A stretch of 64,000 bases of DNA, from positions 62,001-126,000 of the forward strand of contig JAEWJT010000011.1 of assembly GCA_023386345.1 (NCBI GenBank), read 5' to 3'. Each line of letters opens with the position of its first letter. The first letter of the stretch is position 1. This document shows positions 1-9,214 of the stretch, in pieces. Both the position numbers and the translations under genes were made by a program. The notes below the pieces were generated by a model. That model was given only the letters and a program-made list of their open reading frames with translations. It did not search any database and was not told where the DNA came from. This stretch comes from Bacillota bacterium (lineage in GTDB: Bacteria; Bacillota; Clostridia; Tissierellales; Sedimentibacteraceae).

Positions 1-8
1 CCTGTCTA

Positions 9-713
9 TTATTTAGTAATTCTTCCTAAAACCTCTTGATAAACCTCTTCAACTCCGCCTAAATCTCTTCTAAATCTGTCTTTATCAAGTTTTTTGTTTG
101 TATCCTTATCCCACAATCTGCAAGTGTCTGGAGAAATTTCGTCTGCTAGTATAACCTCTCCGTCATATAGACCAAATTCTAATTTGAAATCAATTAATCT
201 AATATTTCTTTCGAGGAAGAATTTTTGCAATATTTCATTGATTTTTAAAGCATATTCTTTAACTTTTTCAAGCTGTTCTGCAGTAGCCAATTCCATTGCA
301 AAAATATGATAGTCATTTATCATTGGGTCACCAAGTTCATCATTTTTATAGCTAAACTCCAAAACAGTTTTTTTCATTGGAGTTCCTTCTTCAATTCCTA
401 ATCTTTGTGATAATGAACCAGCAGCTATATTTCTTACGATAACTTCAAGAGGAAGTATCTTAACTGCCTTAACAAGACACTCTCTGTCACTTAGAAGCTC
501 TATTTGATGTGTAGGTATTCCTTGCTCCTCAAGCATTGCAAAGATAGCAGCAGTCATCTTGTTATTTACAACACCCTTGCCAATTATAGTTCCTTTTTTC
601 TCTCCGTTAAATGCTGTAGCATCGTCTTTATATTCTACGATATATTGTTTTTCATTGTCTGTTCTAAATACTTTCTTTGCTTTTCCCTCATATAATTGTT
701 CTAATTTTTGCAT
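9..713 (-). CDS. purC: Phosphoribosylaminoimidazole-succinocarboxamide synthase (SAICAR synthetase)
   Basis: Cytosolic enzyme of de novo purine synthesis that joins CAIR and aspartate, with ATP, to give SAICAR. The 234-residue length is normal for the short bacterial form. Family signatures are visible: YEGKAKKVF near the N-terminus, the substrate loop AAGSLSQRLGIEEGT near residue 97, and DEISPDTCRLWD near residue 192. The ATG follows an AAAGGG ribosome site. It is the third gene of a minus-strand purL-purE-purC run. The remaining pur genes probably continue beyond the left edge, because the stop codon is only 8 bases from it. Confidence 0.97.
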   Translation of the reverse strand: MQKLEQLYEGKAKKVFRTDNEKQYIVEYKDDATAFNGEKKGTIIGKGVVNNKMTAAIFAMLEEQGIPTHQIELLSDRECLVKAVKILPLEVIVRNIAAGSLSQRLGIEEGTPMKKTVLEFSYKNDELGDPMINDYHIFAMELATAEQLEKVKEYALKINEILQKFFLERNIRLIDFKLEFGLYDGEVILADEISPDTCRLWDKDTNKKLDKDRFRRDLGGVEEVYQEVLGRITK

Positions 714-783
714 TTTTATTTTCCCTTTCTATTTTTAATTTTATAATAATTTAACTTCTAATTTTACTTACAATGCCAATAAA

Positions 784-1269
784 CTACAGTCGTTTCTGAA
801 GCTCAATATCAGCATTGATTACCTTATCTTCCATTTGCTTTTTATACTCATGAAATTTCTCTCTAAGCTGCGGATATTTAATTGAAAGCATTTGTATTGC
901 TAAAAGTGCTGCATTATCTCCACCATTTATACCTACTGTTGCAACAGGAACTCCCGGAGGCATCTGAACTATTGATAGTAAAGCATCTATACCCTCAAGT
1001 GCTGATGATTTAACAGGCACTCCAATCACTGGCAGACAAGTACATGCTGCTAGAACTCCACCCAAATGTGCTGCCATACCTGCTATTGCTATTATTGCTT
1101 CAAAGCCGTTTTTCTCTGCATTTTTAGCAAAATCAGTAGCTATGTCAGGAGTTCTGTGTGCTGACATCACTCTTAATTCAAACTCCACACCAAAATCTCT
1201 TAAAATTTGTATTCCCTTTTCTATTACTGGAAAGTCCGAAGCACTTCCCATTACAATTGCTATTTTCAT
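784..1269 (-). CDS. purE: N5-carboxyaminoimidazole ribonucleotide mutase, PurE class I
   Basis: Converts N5-CAIR to 4-carboxy-AIR, the step before PurC. The 161-residue protein carries the class I signature MGSASDFPVIEKG at the N-terminus and MSAHRTPD near residue 34, which form the nucleotide-binding site. The ATG has an AAGGAAG ribosome site upstream. It lies 20 bases downstream of the purL stop and 70 bases upstream of purC on the same strand, so it is almost surely co-transcribed. No purK is visible in the window, so how N5-CAIR is supplied cannot be seen here. Confidence 0.97.
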   Translation of the reverse strand: MKIAIVMGSASDFPVIEKGIQILRDFGVEFELRVMSAHRTPDIATDFAKNAEKNGFEAIIAIAGMAAHLGGVLAACTCLPVIGVPVKSSALEGIDALLSIVQMPPGVPVATVGINGGDNAALLAIQMLSIKYPQLREKFHEYKKQMEDKVINADIELQKRL

Positions 1270-1289
1270 TTTAATTTATCTTCCTTTCG

Positions 1290-4200
1290 TTATTTAAAAT
1301 ATGACACACCAGCTTCAAACAGCTTCTGGTCTTTGTTGTAAGGTATATTTTTATATGTTCCTATATCAAGTCTTTCAGAGTGTCCCATTTTTCCCAAAAT
1401 TCTTCCGTCAGGGCTTGTTATACCCTCTATTGCTTCTATTGAGCCATTTGGATTAAACAATCCATTGTAGCTAGGATTAAAGTCACTGTCAACATACTGA
1501 GTAGCTATCTGTCCGTTTTCTTTCAATTTCTTAATCCATTCCTCGTTTGCCATAAATCTTCCTTCACCATGAGACAATGGAATGTTGTATACATCGGATA
1601 TATTACAATTATTAAACCAAGGAGACAGATTAGAAACTACCTTAGTCAATGCAAATGTAGAAATATGCCTTCCTATTGTGTTGTATGTCAATGTAGGATC
1701 ATCCTTGCTTATTTCTCTTATCTCGCCATAAGGCACGAGTCCAAGCTTAATGAGTGCTTGAAATCCGTTGCAAATCCCTATCATAAGTCCATCTCTATTT
1801 TTAATTAAGTTCATTATAGCTTCGCTAAGCATTGGATTTCTAAATGTTGCGGCTATAAATTTGCCAGAGCCATCTGGCTCATCTCCAGCACTAAATCCCC
1901 CTGGGAAAGCTACAATTTGTGATTCATTTATTAGCTTGGTCATTTCCCTTATAGAAAACTCAATATCTGATGGACTTAAATTTTTAAATACAAAGGTCTC
2001 AGCTATAGCCCCTGCTCTTTCAAAAGCTCTCTTAGTATCGTATTCGCAGTTTGTTCCTGGGAATACAGGTATAAATACTCTTGGCTTGGCAATACTTATA
2101 TTTCTTGATTTTTCTAATTTGTTTCCGGCAGTATATTGATAATCCTTTATTTTTCCCTCGGTATCCTTTTTCATAGGAAAGATACTGTCAAGTGGCTTGA
2201 GCCATTCATTTAACATTTCATCTATTCTAATATTGTAGGAATTGTTTAAGGATATTTTTTTCTGTGCAATAGTTTCTCCTATAACAAGATAAGGAATGTC
2301 CAAATTGTCAAGATTATCAATCTCTAAAATTATATCGCCATATTTTGGAGCAAAATAGAAGTTAGAATCAAATATTGTGCTTCCAATAGTTGAAAAACCA
2401 ATCTTATTACCAAAGCTCATCTTGCTTATAGCCTCTGCAAGTCCACCGTATCCTACTGTATGAGCGCTTAAAACTTTTCCGTTTTTTACTAAATCGTGTA
2501 TTCTTGAATACTTATTTTTTATATCATCAAAATTAGGTATATAATTTTCATCTTTTTTAGCCTTGATTAAAATTACCTTACTACCTGCCTTTTTAAACTC
2601 CGGAGATACTACATTATTAATATCTTCTACACAAACAGCAAAGCTTATCAAGCTTGGAGGTACATTTATATCTTTGAATGTTCCAGACATACTGTCCTTG
2701 CCGCCTATAGCAGGAATTTTCAGCTCATGCTGAATTTTAAAAGCTCCAAGCAGTGCTGCAAAAGGCTTACCCCATTTTTCTTCGTCTTTTCCAAGCTTCT
2801 CAAAATATTCTTGGAAGCTTAATCTTATCTTAGAATAATCTCCGCCCATAGCGACTATTTTAGCTACAGAGTGTAAAACTGCATATATAGCTCCATGATA
2901 TGGGCTAAGCTTTGATAGCTTAGGGTCAAATCCGTGAGCCATCAAGGTACAGGTGTCAGTCTGTCCGTTTAAAACTGGAAGCTTTGCCGCCATGCCCTCA
3001 GTAGGTGACATTTGTGTCTTGCCTCCAAAAGGCATCAAAACTGTGCAAGCACCAACGCTTGAATCAAATTTCTCAACCAATCCTTTTTGACTGCAGACAT
3101 TTAAATCTATTAAATTTTCTAACCAAGCATCTCTTAAATTATCTGACTTAAATGATTTTATCTTACTGCTCTCAAAGCTTGATACATCATAAGCTTTTAC
3201 TAAAACATCAGCTTTTTGCTTAACTCCGTTTGTATCTAAGAAATCTCTGCTTACATTTAGTATCTCTTTGCCATTATGATACATCTTAAGTCTTCTATCA
3301 TCTGTTACATTTGCTACAACAACAGCTTCAAGATTTTCCTCATTTGCATATGCAATAAATTTATCTGCGTCCTCTTTAGCTACTACAACCGCCATTCTTT
3401 CCTGTGATTCAGATATAGCAAGCTCTGTTCCATCAAGACCCTCGTATTTTTTAGGTATAACATCAAGATTTATATTAAGTCCATCAGCAAGCTCTCCGAT
3501 TGCGACTGAAACTCCGCCAGCACCAAAATCGTTGCATTTTTTGATTAATTTACTTAAATTTTCATTTCTAAATAATCTTTGTATCTTTCTTTCTGTAGGT
3601 GCATTTCCCTTTTGAACCTCTGAGCCACATAGAAGTATTGATTCTTCTGTATGCTCCTTAGATGAGCCTGTAGCTCCGCCACAGCCGTCACGTCCAGTCC
3701 TTCCTCCAAGAAGTATTATAAGGTCACCAGCTACAGGGCTTTCCCTTCTGACATTTTTTCTCGGAGCTGCAGCTATAACAGCACCTATTTCCATTCTTTT
3801 AGCTACATAATCCTCATCATATACCTCTACAACCTTTCCAGTTGCAAGTCCTATCTGATTTCCATAAGAGCTGTAGCCATTTGCTGCCTCTGTAGTTATT
3901 TTTCTTTGAGGAAGCTTGCCTGTTATCGTATCTTCTATAGCCTGTCTTGGGTCGGCACTTCCAGTTATTCTCATAGCTTGATAAACATATGCTCGTCCTG
4001 ATAGAGGGTCTCTTATAGCTCCTCCCAAACAGGTAGCCGCACCGCCAAATGGCTCGATTTCTGTTGGATGATTATGTGTTTCATTTTTAAACATAACAAG
4101 CCATTCTTCATTTTTTCCATCTATTTTTGCATCAACGATTATACTGCAGGCATTAATTTCATCTGAGATTTCTAAATCGTTCAGCATACCCTGCTTCCTT

Positions 4201-5048
4201 AACTCTTTAGCAGCTATAGTAGCTAAATCCATCAAGCAAATATCTTTTTCTTTATTTTCATATACAAACTTTCTGCTATTTTTGTATAACTCGAAAGTAT
4301 TTTCTATTTCAGTATTTTCAAATTTGATATTATCAAGGACTGTAGAGAAAGTAGTATGTCTGCAGTGGTCAGACCAATAAGTATCTATAACTTTTAATTC
4401 TGTAATTGTCGGGTTTCTTTTCTCTGTATTTTTGAAATAATCTTGACAAAGCTCTAAATCCTCAAAGCTCATTGCATAATTAGATGAAATTCTATATGTT
4501 TCTAATTCATTTGAACTCATTTGAGTAAATCCATCAACAGAAACAACATCCATAGCTAGTTTGTAATTTTCATCAAGATTTAAAGATTTTTTTAGACTTG
4601 CTTCTCTGGAATCTACGGGATTTATATAGTAATTTTTAATTTTTTCTACATCATTTGTATTTAAATCACCTGATAACACTATTATGCGTGCAAATTTTAC
4701 TGGAGGCTTTTCCTTTCCAGTCAATATCATTATACATTCTGCTGCAAAATCTGCTCGCTGGTCGTATTGTCCTGGCAAATATTCAACTGCAAATATCTTT
4801 TCTCCATTATTAAAAAATACTTCATCCTCTCTAAATATCATATCCTGATTAGGTTCTGAAAAAACATTTGTAACAGCCTTTTCAAAATCATCATCAGAAA
4901 TGGATGATACATCGTATCTATTTAATATTCTCAAATTTTTCAAAGTTTTTAAATTTAAGTTTTCGGTCAAATTAGATAAAAGATTTTTTGCTTCAACATT
5001 AAATCCTTCTCTTTTCTCAACAAATATTCTTTTTACACATGAATTCAT
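1290..5048 (-). CDS. purL: Phosphoribosylformylglycinamidine synthase, single-chain
   Basis: Makes FGAM from FGAR, glutamine and ATP in purine synthesis. At 1252 residues this is the large single-chain form, with the synthetase and glutaminase fused, rather than the separate PurS/PurQ/PurL subunits typical of Bacillus. The synthetase core shows FKNETHNHPTEIEPFGG and GGKTQMSPTEGMAAK. The C-terminal glutamine amidotransferase has PGTNCEYDT, the nucleophile loop GICNGFQALI and the HGEGRF histidine. The ATG follows an AAGGAAGG site. It is the first gene of the minus-strand pur operon and has its own consensus promoter about 130 bases upstream. Confidence 0.97.
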   Translation of the reverse strand: MNSCVKRIFVEKREGFNVEAKNLLSNLTENLNLKTLKNLRILNRYDVSSISDDDFEKAVTNVFSEPNQDMIFREDEVFFNNGEKIFAVEYLPGQYDQRADFAAECIMILTGKEKPPVKFARIIVLSGDLNTNDVEKIKNYYINPVDSREASLKKSLNLDENYKLAMDVVSVDGFTQMSSNELETYRISSNYAMSFEDLELCQDYFKNTEKRNPTITELKVIDTYWSDHCRHTTFSTVLDNIKFENTEIENTFELYKNSRKFVYENKEKDICLMDLATIAAKELRKQGMLNDLEISDEINACSIIVDAKIDGKNEEWLVMFKNETHNHPTEIEPFGGAATCLGGAIRDPLSGRAYVYQAMRITGSADPRQAIEDTITGKLPQRKITTEAANGYSSYGNQIGLATGKVVEVYDEDYVAKRMEIGAVIAAAPRKNVRRESPVAGDLIILLGGRTGRDGCGGATGSSKEHTEESILLCGSEVQKGNAPTERKIQRLFRNENLSKLIKKCNDFGAGGVSVAIGELADGLNINLDVIPKKYEGLDGTELAISESQERMAVVVAKEDADKFIAYANEENLEAVVVANVTDDRRLKMYHNGKEILNVSRDFLDTNGVKQKADVLVKAYDVSSFESSKIKSFKSDNLRDAWLENLIDLNVCSQKGLVEKFDSSVGACTVLMPFGGKTQMSPTEGMAAKLPVLNGQTDTCTLMAHGFDPKLSKLSPYHGAIYAVLHSVAKIVAMGGDYSKIRLSFQEYFEKLGKDEEKWGKPFAALLGAFKIQHELKIPAIGGKDSMSGTFKDINVPPSLISFAVCVEDINNVVSPEFKKAGSKVILIKAKKDENYIPNFDDIKNKYSRIHDLVKNGKVLSAHTVGYGGLAEAISKMSFGNKIGFSTIGSTIFDSNFYFAPKYGDIILEIDNLDNLDIPYLVIGETIAQKKISLNNSYNIRIDEMLNEWLKPLDSIFPMKKDTEGKIKDYQYTAGNKLEKSRNISIAKPRVFIPVFPGTNCEYDTKRAFERAGAIAETFVFKNLSPSDIEFSIREMTKLINESQIVAFPGGFSAGDEPDGSGKFIAATFRNPMLSEAIMNLIKNRDGLMIGICNGFQALIKLGLVPYGEIREISKDDPTLTYNTIGRHISTFALTKVVSNLSPWFNNCNISDVYNIPLSHGEGRFMANEEWIKKLKENGQIATQYVDSDFNPSYNGLFNPNGSIEAIEGITSPDGRILGKMGHSERLDIGTYKNIPYNKDQKLFEAGVSYFK

Positions 5049-5175
5049 TTGCTACTAACCTTCCTTTTTTTATTGACTTGTCATAGACAAGATTATGTAA
5101 AATATTTAAAAGCTCAAGTATATTCTGAGACTTTTCATATCTATAATGGCTCATTGAAGAATAACCCACATCAAT

Positions 5176-5204
5176 ATAATATCAAATAAAAAAATTCTTG
5201 TCAA
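5176..5204 (-). promoter_or_regulatory. Sigma-A-type promoter of the purL-purE-purC operon
   Basis: On the minus strand TTGACA (5204-5199) and TATTAT (5181-5176) are 17 bases apart, predicting a start near 5169 and a leader of about 120 bases. The leader can form CTTGTC-tat-GACAAG just before the purL ribosome site and an AAAAG/CTTTT-CTCA/TGAG stem earlier. Upstream, at 5244-5248 and 5287-5291, GTTCG (CGAAC on the coding strand) occurs within ATGTTCG and AAGTTCG. These resemble PurR PurBox half sites, but that match is only partial. Confidence 0.6.
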
Positions 5205-5240
5205 TATAATATCCTATAATTTTTTAAATTAATTCAATAT

Positions 5241-5323
5241 AATGTTCGTATATATACGAAAAATATAACACGAATATGGCGCGTAAGTTCGCTTAAAAAA
5301 CAATGCAAATTGATTGCCATATT
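5241..5323. promoter_or_regulatory. Palindrome-rich possible operator region between purL and the DUF1538 gene
   Basis: This stretch lies upstream of both divergent promoters, so it is more likely DNA-binding sites than leader RNA. It contains the palindrome TTCGTATATATACGAA (5245-5260) and an exact 8-bp inverted repeat AATATGGC (5273-5280) / GCCATATT (5316-5323). That repeat encloses two small hairpins, GCG-taagtt-CGC and CAAT-gcaa-ATTG. GTTCG half sites are present. It could serve PurR-like control of purL or control of the plus-strand gene; I could not assign it. Confidence 0.35.
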
Positions 5324-5340
5324 TTAACAGATATAATGGG

Positions 5341-5369
5341 TTGACATATGTATCTTGCTATTTTATAAT
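5341..5369 (+). promoter_or_regulatory. Consensus promoter of the DUF1538-PII operon
   Basis: TTGACA (5341-5346) and TATAAT (5364-5369) are separated by exactly 17 bases, a perfect sigma-A match. The predicted transcript starts near 5376 and has a leader of about 75 bases. That leader contains a 6-bp stem, ATACCG (5391-5396) with CGGTAT (5418-5423), closing a 21-base loop. The -10 sits inside a longer GCTAT...ATAGC inverted repeat (5357-5380), which could be an operator. Confidence 0.75.
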
Positions 5370-5452
5370 AATATTATAGCACATAAAACAATACCGAATC
5401 TAGGCGAAGCAATGAAACGGTATATAAATTCTAATTTTGGAGGTTGATATTA

Positions 5453-7096
5453 TTGAATGACAACAGCATAAATTTAAGTGAAAAAAAACTTATGTTTAGG
5501 CAACAAATGAAAGTTTGGCAAAAATCACGAGATATTCTTTTCGACAGTCTTAAGGAGGCGATGGCAGGGGTACTACCTATAACCTTAATAGTAATACTGT
5601 TATGTTTCACAATTACCCCTATACCAACTGGTGATTTACTTGCATTTTTGCTTGGAGCAACATTATTAATTATTGGAATGGCTTTTTTTACTATAGGAGC
5701 AGATATGGCAATGGTACCTCTTGGTGAACGTGTTGGCTCGCATATGACAAAATCAAGAAAAATATGGTTAATAATTATAGTTAGCTTCTTGATTGGAGCT
5801 ATAATAACTATTTCAGAGCCGGATTTACAGGTTCTTGCTAATCAAGTTCAAGGTATTCCTAATTTGATATTGATTGGAGCAGTTGCTATAGGTGTAGGTA
5901 TATTTCTGGTAATAGCACTATTACGTATAATCTTCGCAATAAATTTATCAAATCTTCTCATATTTTTTTATTCCATAATATTTATATTAGCATTTTTCGT
6001 TCCAGAAAATCTTTTATCAGTAGCTTTTGACTCCGGAGGAGTTACAACAGGACCTATGACAGTTCCATTTATTATGGCTCTCGGAATAGGTGTATCGTCT
6101 ATGCGTAATGATAAAAACACCAATCGTGACAGTTTTGGTCTTGTAGCTCTTTCTTCAATCGGACCAATACTTGCAATATTTATACTTGCTTTTGTGTATA
6201 ATCTTGACAGCTCTTCTTATACAAGGGTTGTAGTTCCGCAAATAAATGACTCACTAGAACTTTGGAATATATTCTGGCATGAAATTCCAAAGTATATGAT
6301 GGAAATTACTATCTCCTTAGCGCCAATTATAATATTTTTTATAATATTTCAAATAATAGCTATGAAGCTTAATAAACAACAGTTTATAAAAATGGTATTC
6401 GGAATTCTTTATACATATATAGGTTTGATTTTATTTTTAACTGGGGTTAATGTAGGATTTATGCCAGTAGGAGCACAAATAGGAAAAATACTGGCAAACC
6501 TTGAATACAACTGGATAATTGTACCGGTAGCTATGTTGATAGGATATTTTATAGTAAAAGCAGAACCGGCTGTCCATGTTCTAAATGTTCAAGTAGAAAG
6601 AATAACCGCCGGAGCTATACCGCAAAAGGCGATGAATCTTGCCTTGTCAATTGGAATTTCTATGTCATTGGGACTCTCTATGCTTAGAATTCTACTTAAA
6701 ATTCCAATTATGTGGATTTTGCTGCCGGGATACGCTATATCTATAATTTTAACATTTTTTGTACCAAAAATATTTACTTCTATAGCATTTGACTCCGGAG
6801 GAGTTGCTTCAGGGCCGATGACAGCTACATTTTTACTTGCATTTTCTATAGGTGCTTGTGAAGCTGTAGGGGGTAATGTTTTTGCAGATGCTTTTGGAAT
6901 AGTAGCAATGGTAGCAATGACACCGCTCATAACTATACAGCTGCTAGGAGTTTATTACAAAATCAAAGTATCTAAAAATCAAGAATTGGATAAAACCGAT
7001 ATACCTGAGGATGATAATGATACCGTCATTGAAGATAATGATGTTATAAAAAATAATGATGTTATTGAAAATGATGATGAAATCATTGAATTGTAA
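5453..7096 (+). CDS. DUF1538 family multi-spanning membrane protein
   Basis: An integral membrane protein of about 547 residues with two homologous halves. Each half contains the DUF1538 signature: AFDSGGVTTGPMTVPF in the first and AFDSGGVASGPMTATF in the second. About a dozen hydrophobic helices are apparent. The C-terminal tail of about 40 residues is very acidic, rich in Asp, Glu and Asn. I start it at the TTG at 5453, ten bases after a TTGGAGG ribosome site. An earlier in-frame TTG at 5444 sits almost on that site. The molecular function is not established; proteins of this family are considered transporter-like. The following PII-like gene suggests signal-dependent control of transport. 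Family confident, function unknown. Confidence 0.85.
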   Translation: MNDNSINLSEKKLMFRQQMKVWQKSRDILFDSLKEAMAGVLPITLIVILLCFTITPIPTGDLLAFLLGATLLIIGMAFFTIGADMAMVPLGERVGSHMTKSRKIWLIIIVSFLIGAIITISEPDLQVLANQVQGIPNLILIGAVAIGVGIFLVIALLRIIFAINLSNLLIFFYSIIFILAFFVPENLLSVAFDSGGVTTGPMTVPFIMALGIGVSSMRNDKNTNRDSFGLVALSSIGPILAIFILAFVYNLDSSSYTRVVVPQINDSLELWNIFWHEIPKYMMEITISLAPIIIFFIIFQIIAMKLNKQQFIKMVFGILYTYIGLILFLTGVNVGFMPVGAQIGKILANLEYNWIIVPVAMLIGYFIVKAEPAVHVLNVQVERITAGAIPQKAMNLALSIGISMSLGLSMLRILLKIPIMWILLPGYAISIILTFFVPKIFTSIAFDSGGVASGPMTATFLLAFSIGACEAVGGNVFADAFGIVAMVAMTPLITIQLLGVYYKIKVSKNQELDKTDIPEDDNDTVIEDNDVIKNNDVIENDDEIIEL

Positions 7097-7109
7097 AGGA
7101 AGTGAGAAA

Positions 7110-7808
7110 ATGATAGGATTAAGTTTAATTGTCACAATTGTAAAGAAAAAATTAAGTGAAAAATTTATAGATTTTTTTAAGGAATTCGGGTCAACAACTG
7201 TATTAAGCTCAGGCTGTAGAGGTACAGCAACAAGTGTAATACTTGATTATTTAGGCTTAGATAAATCTGAAAAAAATATATTATTTACAGTTGTTAGAGA
7301 AGATGTATCAAAAAAAATATTAAAAGAACTTGTGTACTCTATGGATATTGATGTGCCGGGTGTAGGAATAGGAATGAGCATACCGTTAAACAGTATTTGC
7401 GCTCAATCTATAATGGCATTTGTAGAACAAGAAAATGTTCTAAGTGTTAGTTCTGGGATGAAGGAGGAGAAAAAAATAATGGAAAATCAATATAGTTTAA
7501 TTATTGCAATAGCAAATGTAGGATGCACTGACATGGTCATGGATGCAGCGAGAAGTGCAAATGCAGGTGGTGGAACTATTATTCATGCTAAAGGCGTAGG
7601 ATTTGATAAATCAGAGAAATTTTTTGGAATCTCATTATCATCAGAAAAAGAAATGATTTTTATAGTAACATTAACAAAAGATAAAAATAATATCATGAAA
7701 GCAATAATCAATAATGCCGGAATGAAAACTGAAGCTCAGTCTATAGTTATTTCTGTTCCAGTAGATGGAGTTGTAGGTCTAAGAAGTCTTGAGACAAATT
7801 TAGAGTAA
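7110..7808 (+). CDS. Tandem-domain PII-like (GlnB fold) regulatory protein
   Basis: A 232-residue cytosolic protein made of two PII-like units. The first starts SLIVTIVKKKLSEKF; the second starts SLIIAIANVGCTDMVMDAA near residue 130 and has the AGGGTIIHAKG segment like the T-loop region of PII proteins. The ends VPGVGIGMSIPLNSI and VSVPVDGVVGL fit the last strand of each unit. The start is the ATG at 7110 with AAAGGAAGTGAG upstream; an earlier in-frame ATG at 7056 lies inside the previous gene. The gap to the DUF1538 stop is 13 bases, so the two are translated from one message. PII relatives usually sense nucleotides or 2-oxoglutarate and block a membrane partner. The partner here is probably the DUF1538 protein. 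Confidence 0.8.
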   Translation: MIGLSLIVTIVKKKLSEKFIDFFKEFGSTTVLSSGCRGTATSVILDYLGLDKSEKNILFTVVREDVSKKILKELVYSMDIDVPGVGIGMSIPLNSICAQSIMAFVEQENVLSVSSGMKEEKKIMENQYSLIIAIANVGCTDMVMDAARSANAGGGTIIHAKGVGFDKSEKFFGISLSSEKEMIFIVTLTKDKNNIMKAIINNAGMKTEAQSIVISVPVDGVVGLRSLETNLE

Positions 7809-7846
7809 TATAGATTATCATAAAAATGTAGGCTACTGCAAAGCTT

Positions 7847-7895
7847 AAAGGACTGTATAAATACCATATTTGAAAATGGATTTATACAGTCCTTT
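7847..7895. terminator. Bidirectional intrinsic terminator
   Basis: A perfect 16-bp stem, AAAGGACTGTATAAAT (7847-7862) with its complement (7880-7895), and a 17-base loop. It is A-rich on one side and T-rich on the other. It sits between the PII gene (plus) and the histidine kinase (minus), which converge here. Confidence 0.9.
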
Positions 7896-7906
7896 AATTT
7901 GTGTAA

Positions 7907-9214
7907 TTATAAAGTATTAGCTTGATTTTCCAGTGGCAATAGAATCTGTAAAATAAATATATTTCCCTCTGTTTCAAATGAATATAATCCTCCATGGCGT
8001 TCAATTATTGATATCATACTCTTAATTCCAAAGCCATGTCTAGCTTCTTTCTTATTTGATTTTGGCAATTCGTCATCTATTTCAATTTTTCCTATGTAAG
8101 CATTCTCTGTTGAAATTATAAGCTTATCTGTATTGACAACAGCACGGATATATACCTTGCGCAGCTTTTCATCATCAAGCTGTGCAGCTGCAAATATAGC
8201 ATTATCAAGTGCATTTGATAGCAAGGAGCAAAGCTCTGTATCATCCATTTTAAGCTTTTCAGGAAGCTTTATATCTGCCGATATATCGACATTTTCTTTT
8301 CTTGCCTTTGTATTAAAACTTGATAAAATCAAGTTCACTACTTCATTTTCACAGTAGCGTATAGGGCTTAACAATTCTATGTCAGCCTGTGTACTGGCAA
8401 GATACTCTTTTATTTTTTGTATGTCACCCTCTGCCGCAAATCCTCCGATAAGTGCAAGATGATGTCTCATGTCATGGCGGTATATCATAGTGTTTTTTTG
8501 CGTTTCTATCATAGAATCAAGCTCAAGTCTTGCTTGATGAAGCCAAACGGCAAATATATCTCTTTCTTGTTGAGATTTCATTTGCTTTTGAATTTCATTA
8601 TAATACAGGATAACAAATACAAAGTAAAATGTACAGATAAGTGAAGGTGCAAATTGCACTGCCTCTTTTGCGCCGGAATATAGCAAATCTGTGTAAATAG
8701 TAGTCCAGTAGTCAAAAACATAGTATAAAAAAGGTATAGCGGTAAAAAGCAGACAAGAGCGTGTTGAACGTTCCATTAGCGGTTTGACCGAATCAGCCAC
8801 ATATTTTTTTAGAAAATAGTACACTAAAGCCATTGCTATAATATAGCTTATATGGTCTGCATTTTTACTGCCGGTAATCATCAGCATTACTGTTCCAATC
8901 CATCTGGGAACTTGACAGCAAAGATATGCACAAAACACACTGCTTAAAGAAATCAGCAACGGGCGTTTAAAATAAAAAATAAGAAGTACAACTACCGGAA
9001 AATGCACAATAAAAGGATACATTTGTGCAGTGTTTCTCATACCCCAGATACTTTCAGAAAGCATTTGTATAAGAAGTGTAGCTATGCAAAAAAGAGCTAT
9101 AACAAGCTTATCTGCAATTCTATTTTTTGCACCGGCAAATAAAAGAGACACTCCGACACCAAATATTAAAACAAGAGCATATTTAATTGTTCCCAAAGTA
9201 ACAGTGCCTATCAT
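7907..9214 (-). CDS. Sensor histidine kinase, GHKL/AgrC-type
   Basis: A 435-residue membrane kinase. The first 210 residues form about six hydrophobic helices. Then come a linker, the phosphoacceptor region YRHDMRHHLALIGGF (His247 likely), the N-box LLSNALDNAIFAA near residue 325, and the G-box RHGFGIKSMISIIERHGG near residue 390. This layout is that of peptide-sensing kinases such as AgrC paired with LytTR regulators. Its ATG overlaps the regulator stop by four bases (ATGA), so the pair is translationally coupled. No signal-peptide gene adjoins this pair, so the ligand is unknown. Confidence 0.9.
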   Translation of the reverse strand: MIGTVTLGTIKYALVLIFGVGVSLLFAGAKNRIADKLVIALFCIATLLIQMLSESIWGMRNTAQMYPFIVHFPVVVLLIFYFKRPLLISLSSVFCAYLCCQVPRWIGTVMLMITGSKNADHISYIIAMALVYYFLKKYVADSVKPLMERSTRSCLLFTAIPFLYYVFDYWTTIYTDLLYSGAKEAVQFAPSLICTFYFVFVILYYNEIQKQMKSQQERDIFAVWLHQARLELDSMIETQKNTMIYRHDMRHHLALIGGFAAEGDIQKIKEYLASTQADIELLSPIRYCENEVVNLILSSFNTKARKENVDISADIKLPEKLKMDDTELCSLLSNALDNAIFAAAQLDDEKLRKVYIRAVVNTDKLIISTENAYIGKIEIDDELPKSNKKEARHGFGIKSMISIIERHGGLYSFETEGNIFILQILLPLENQANTL

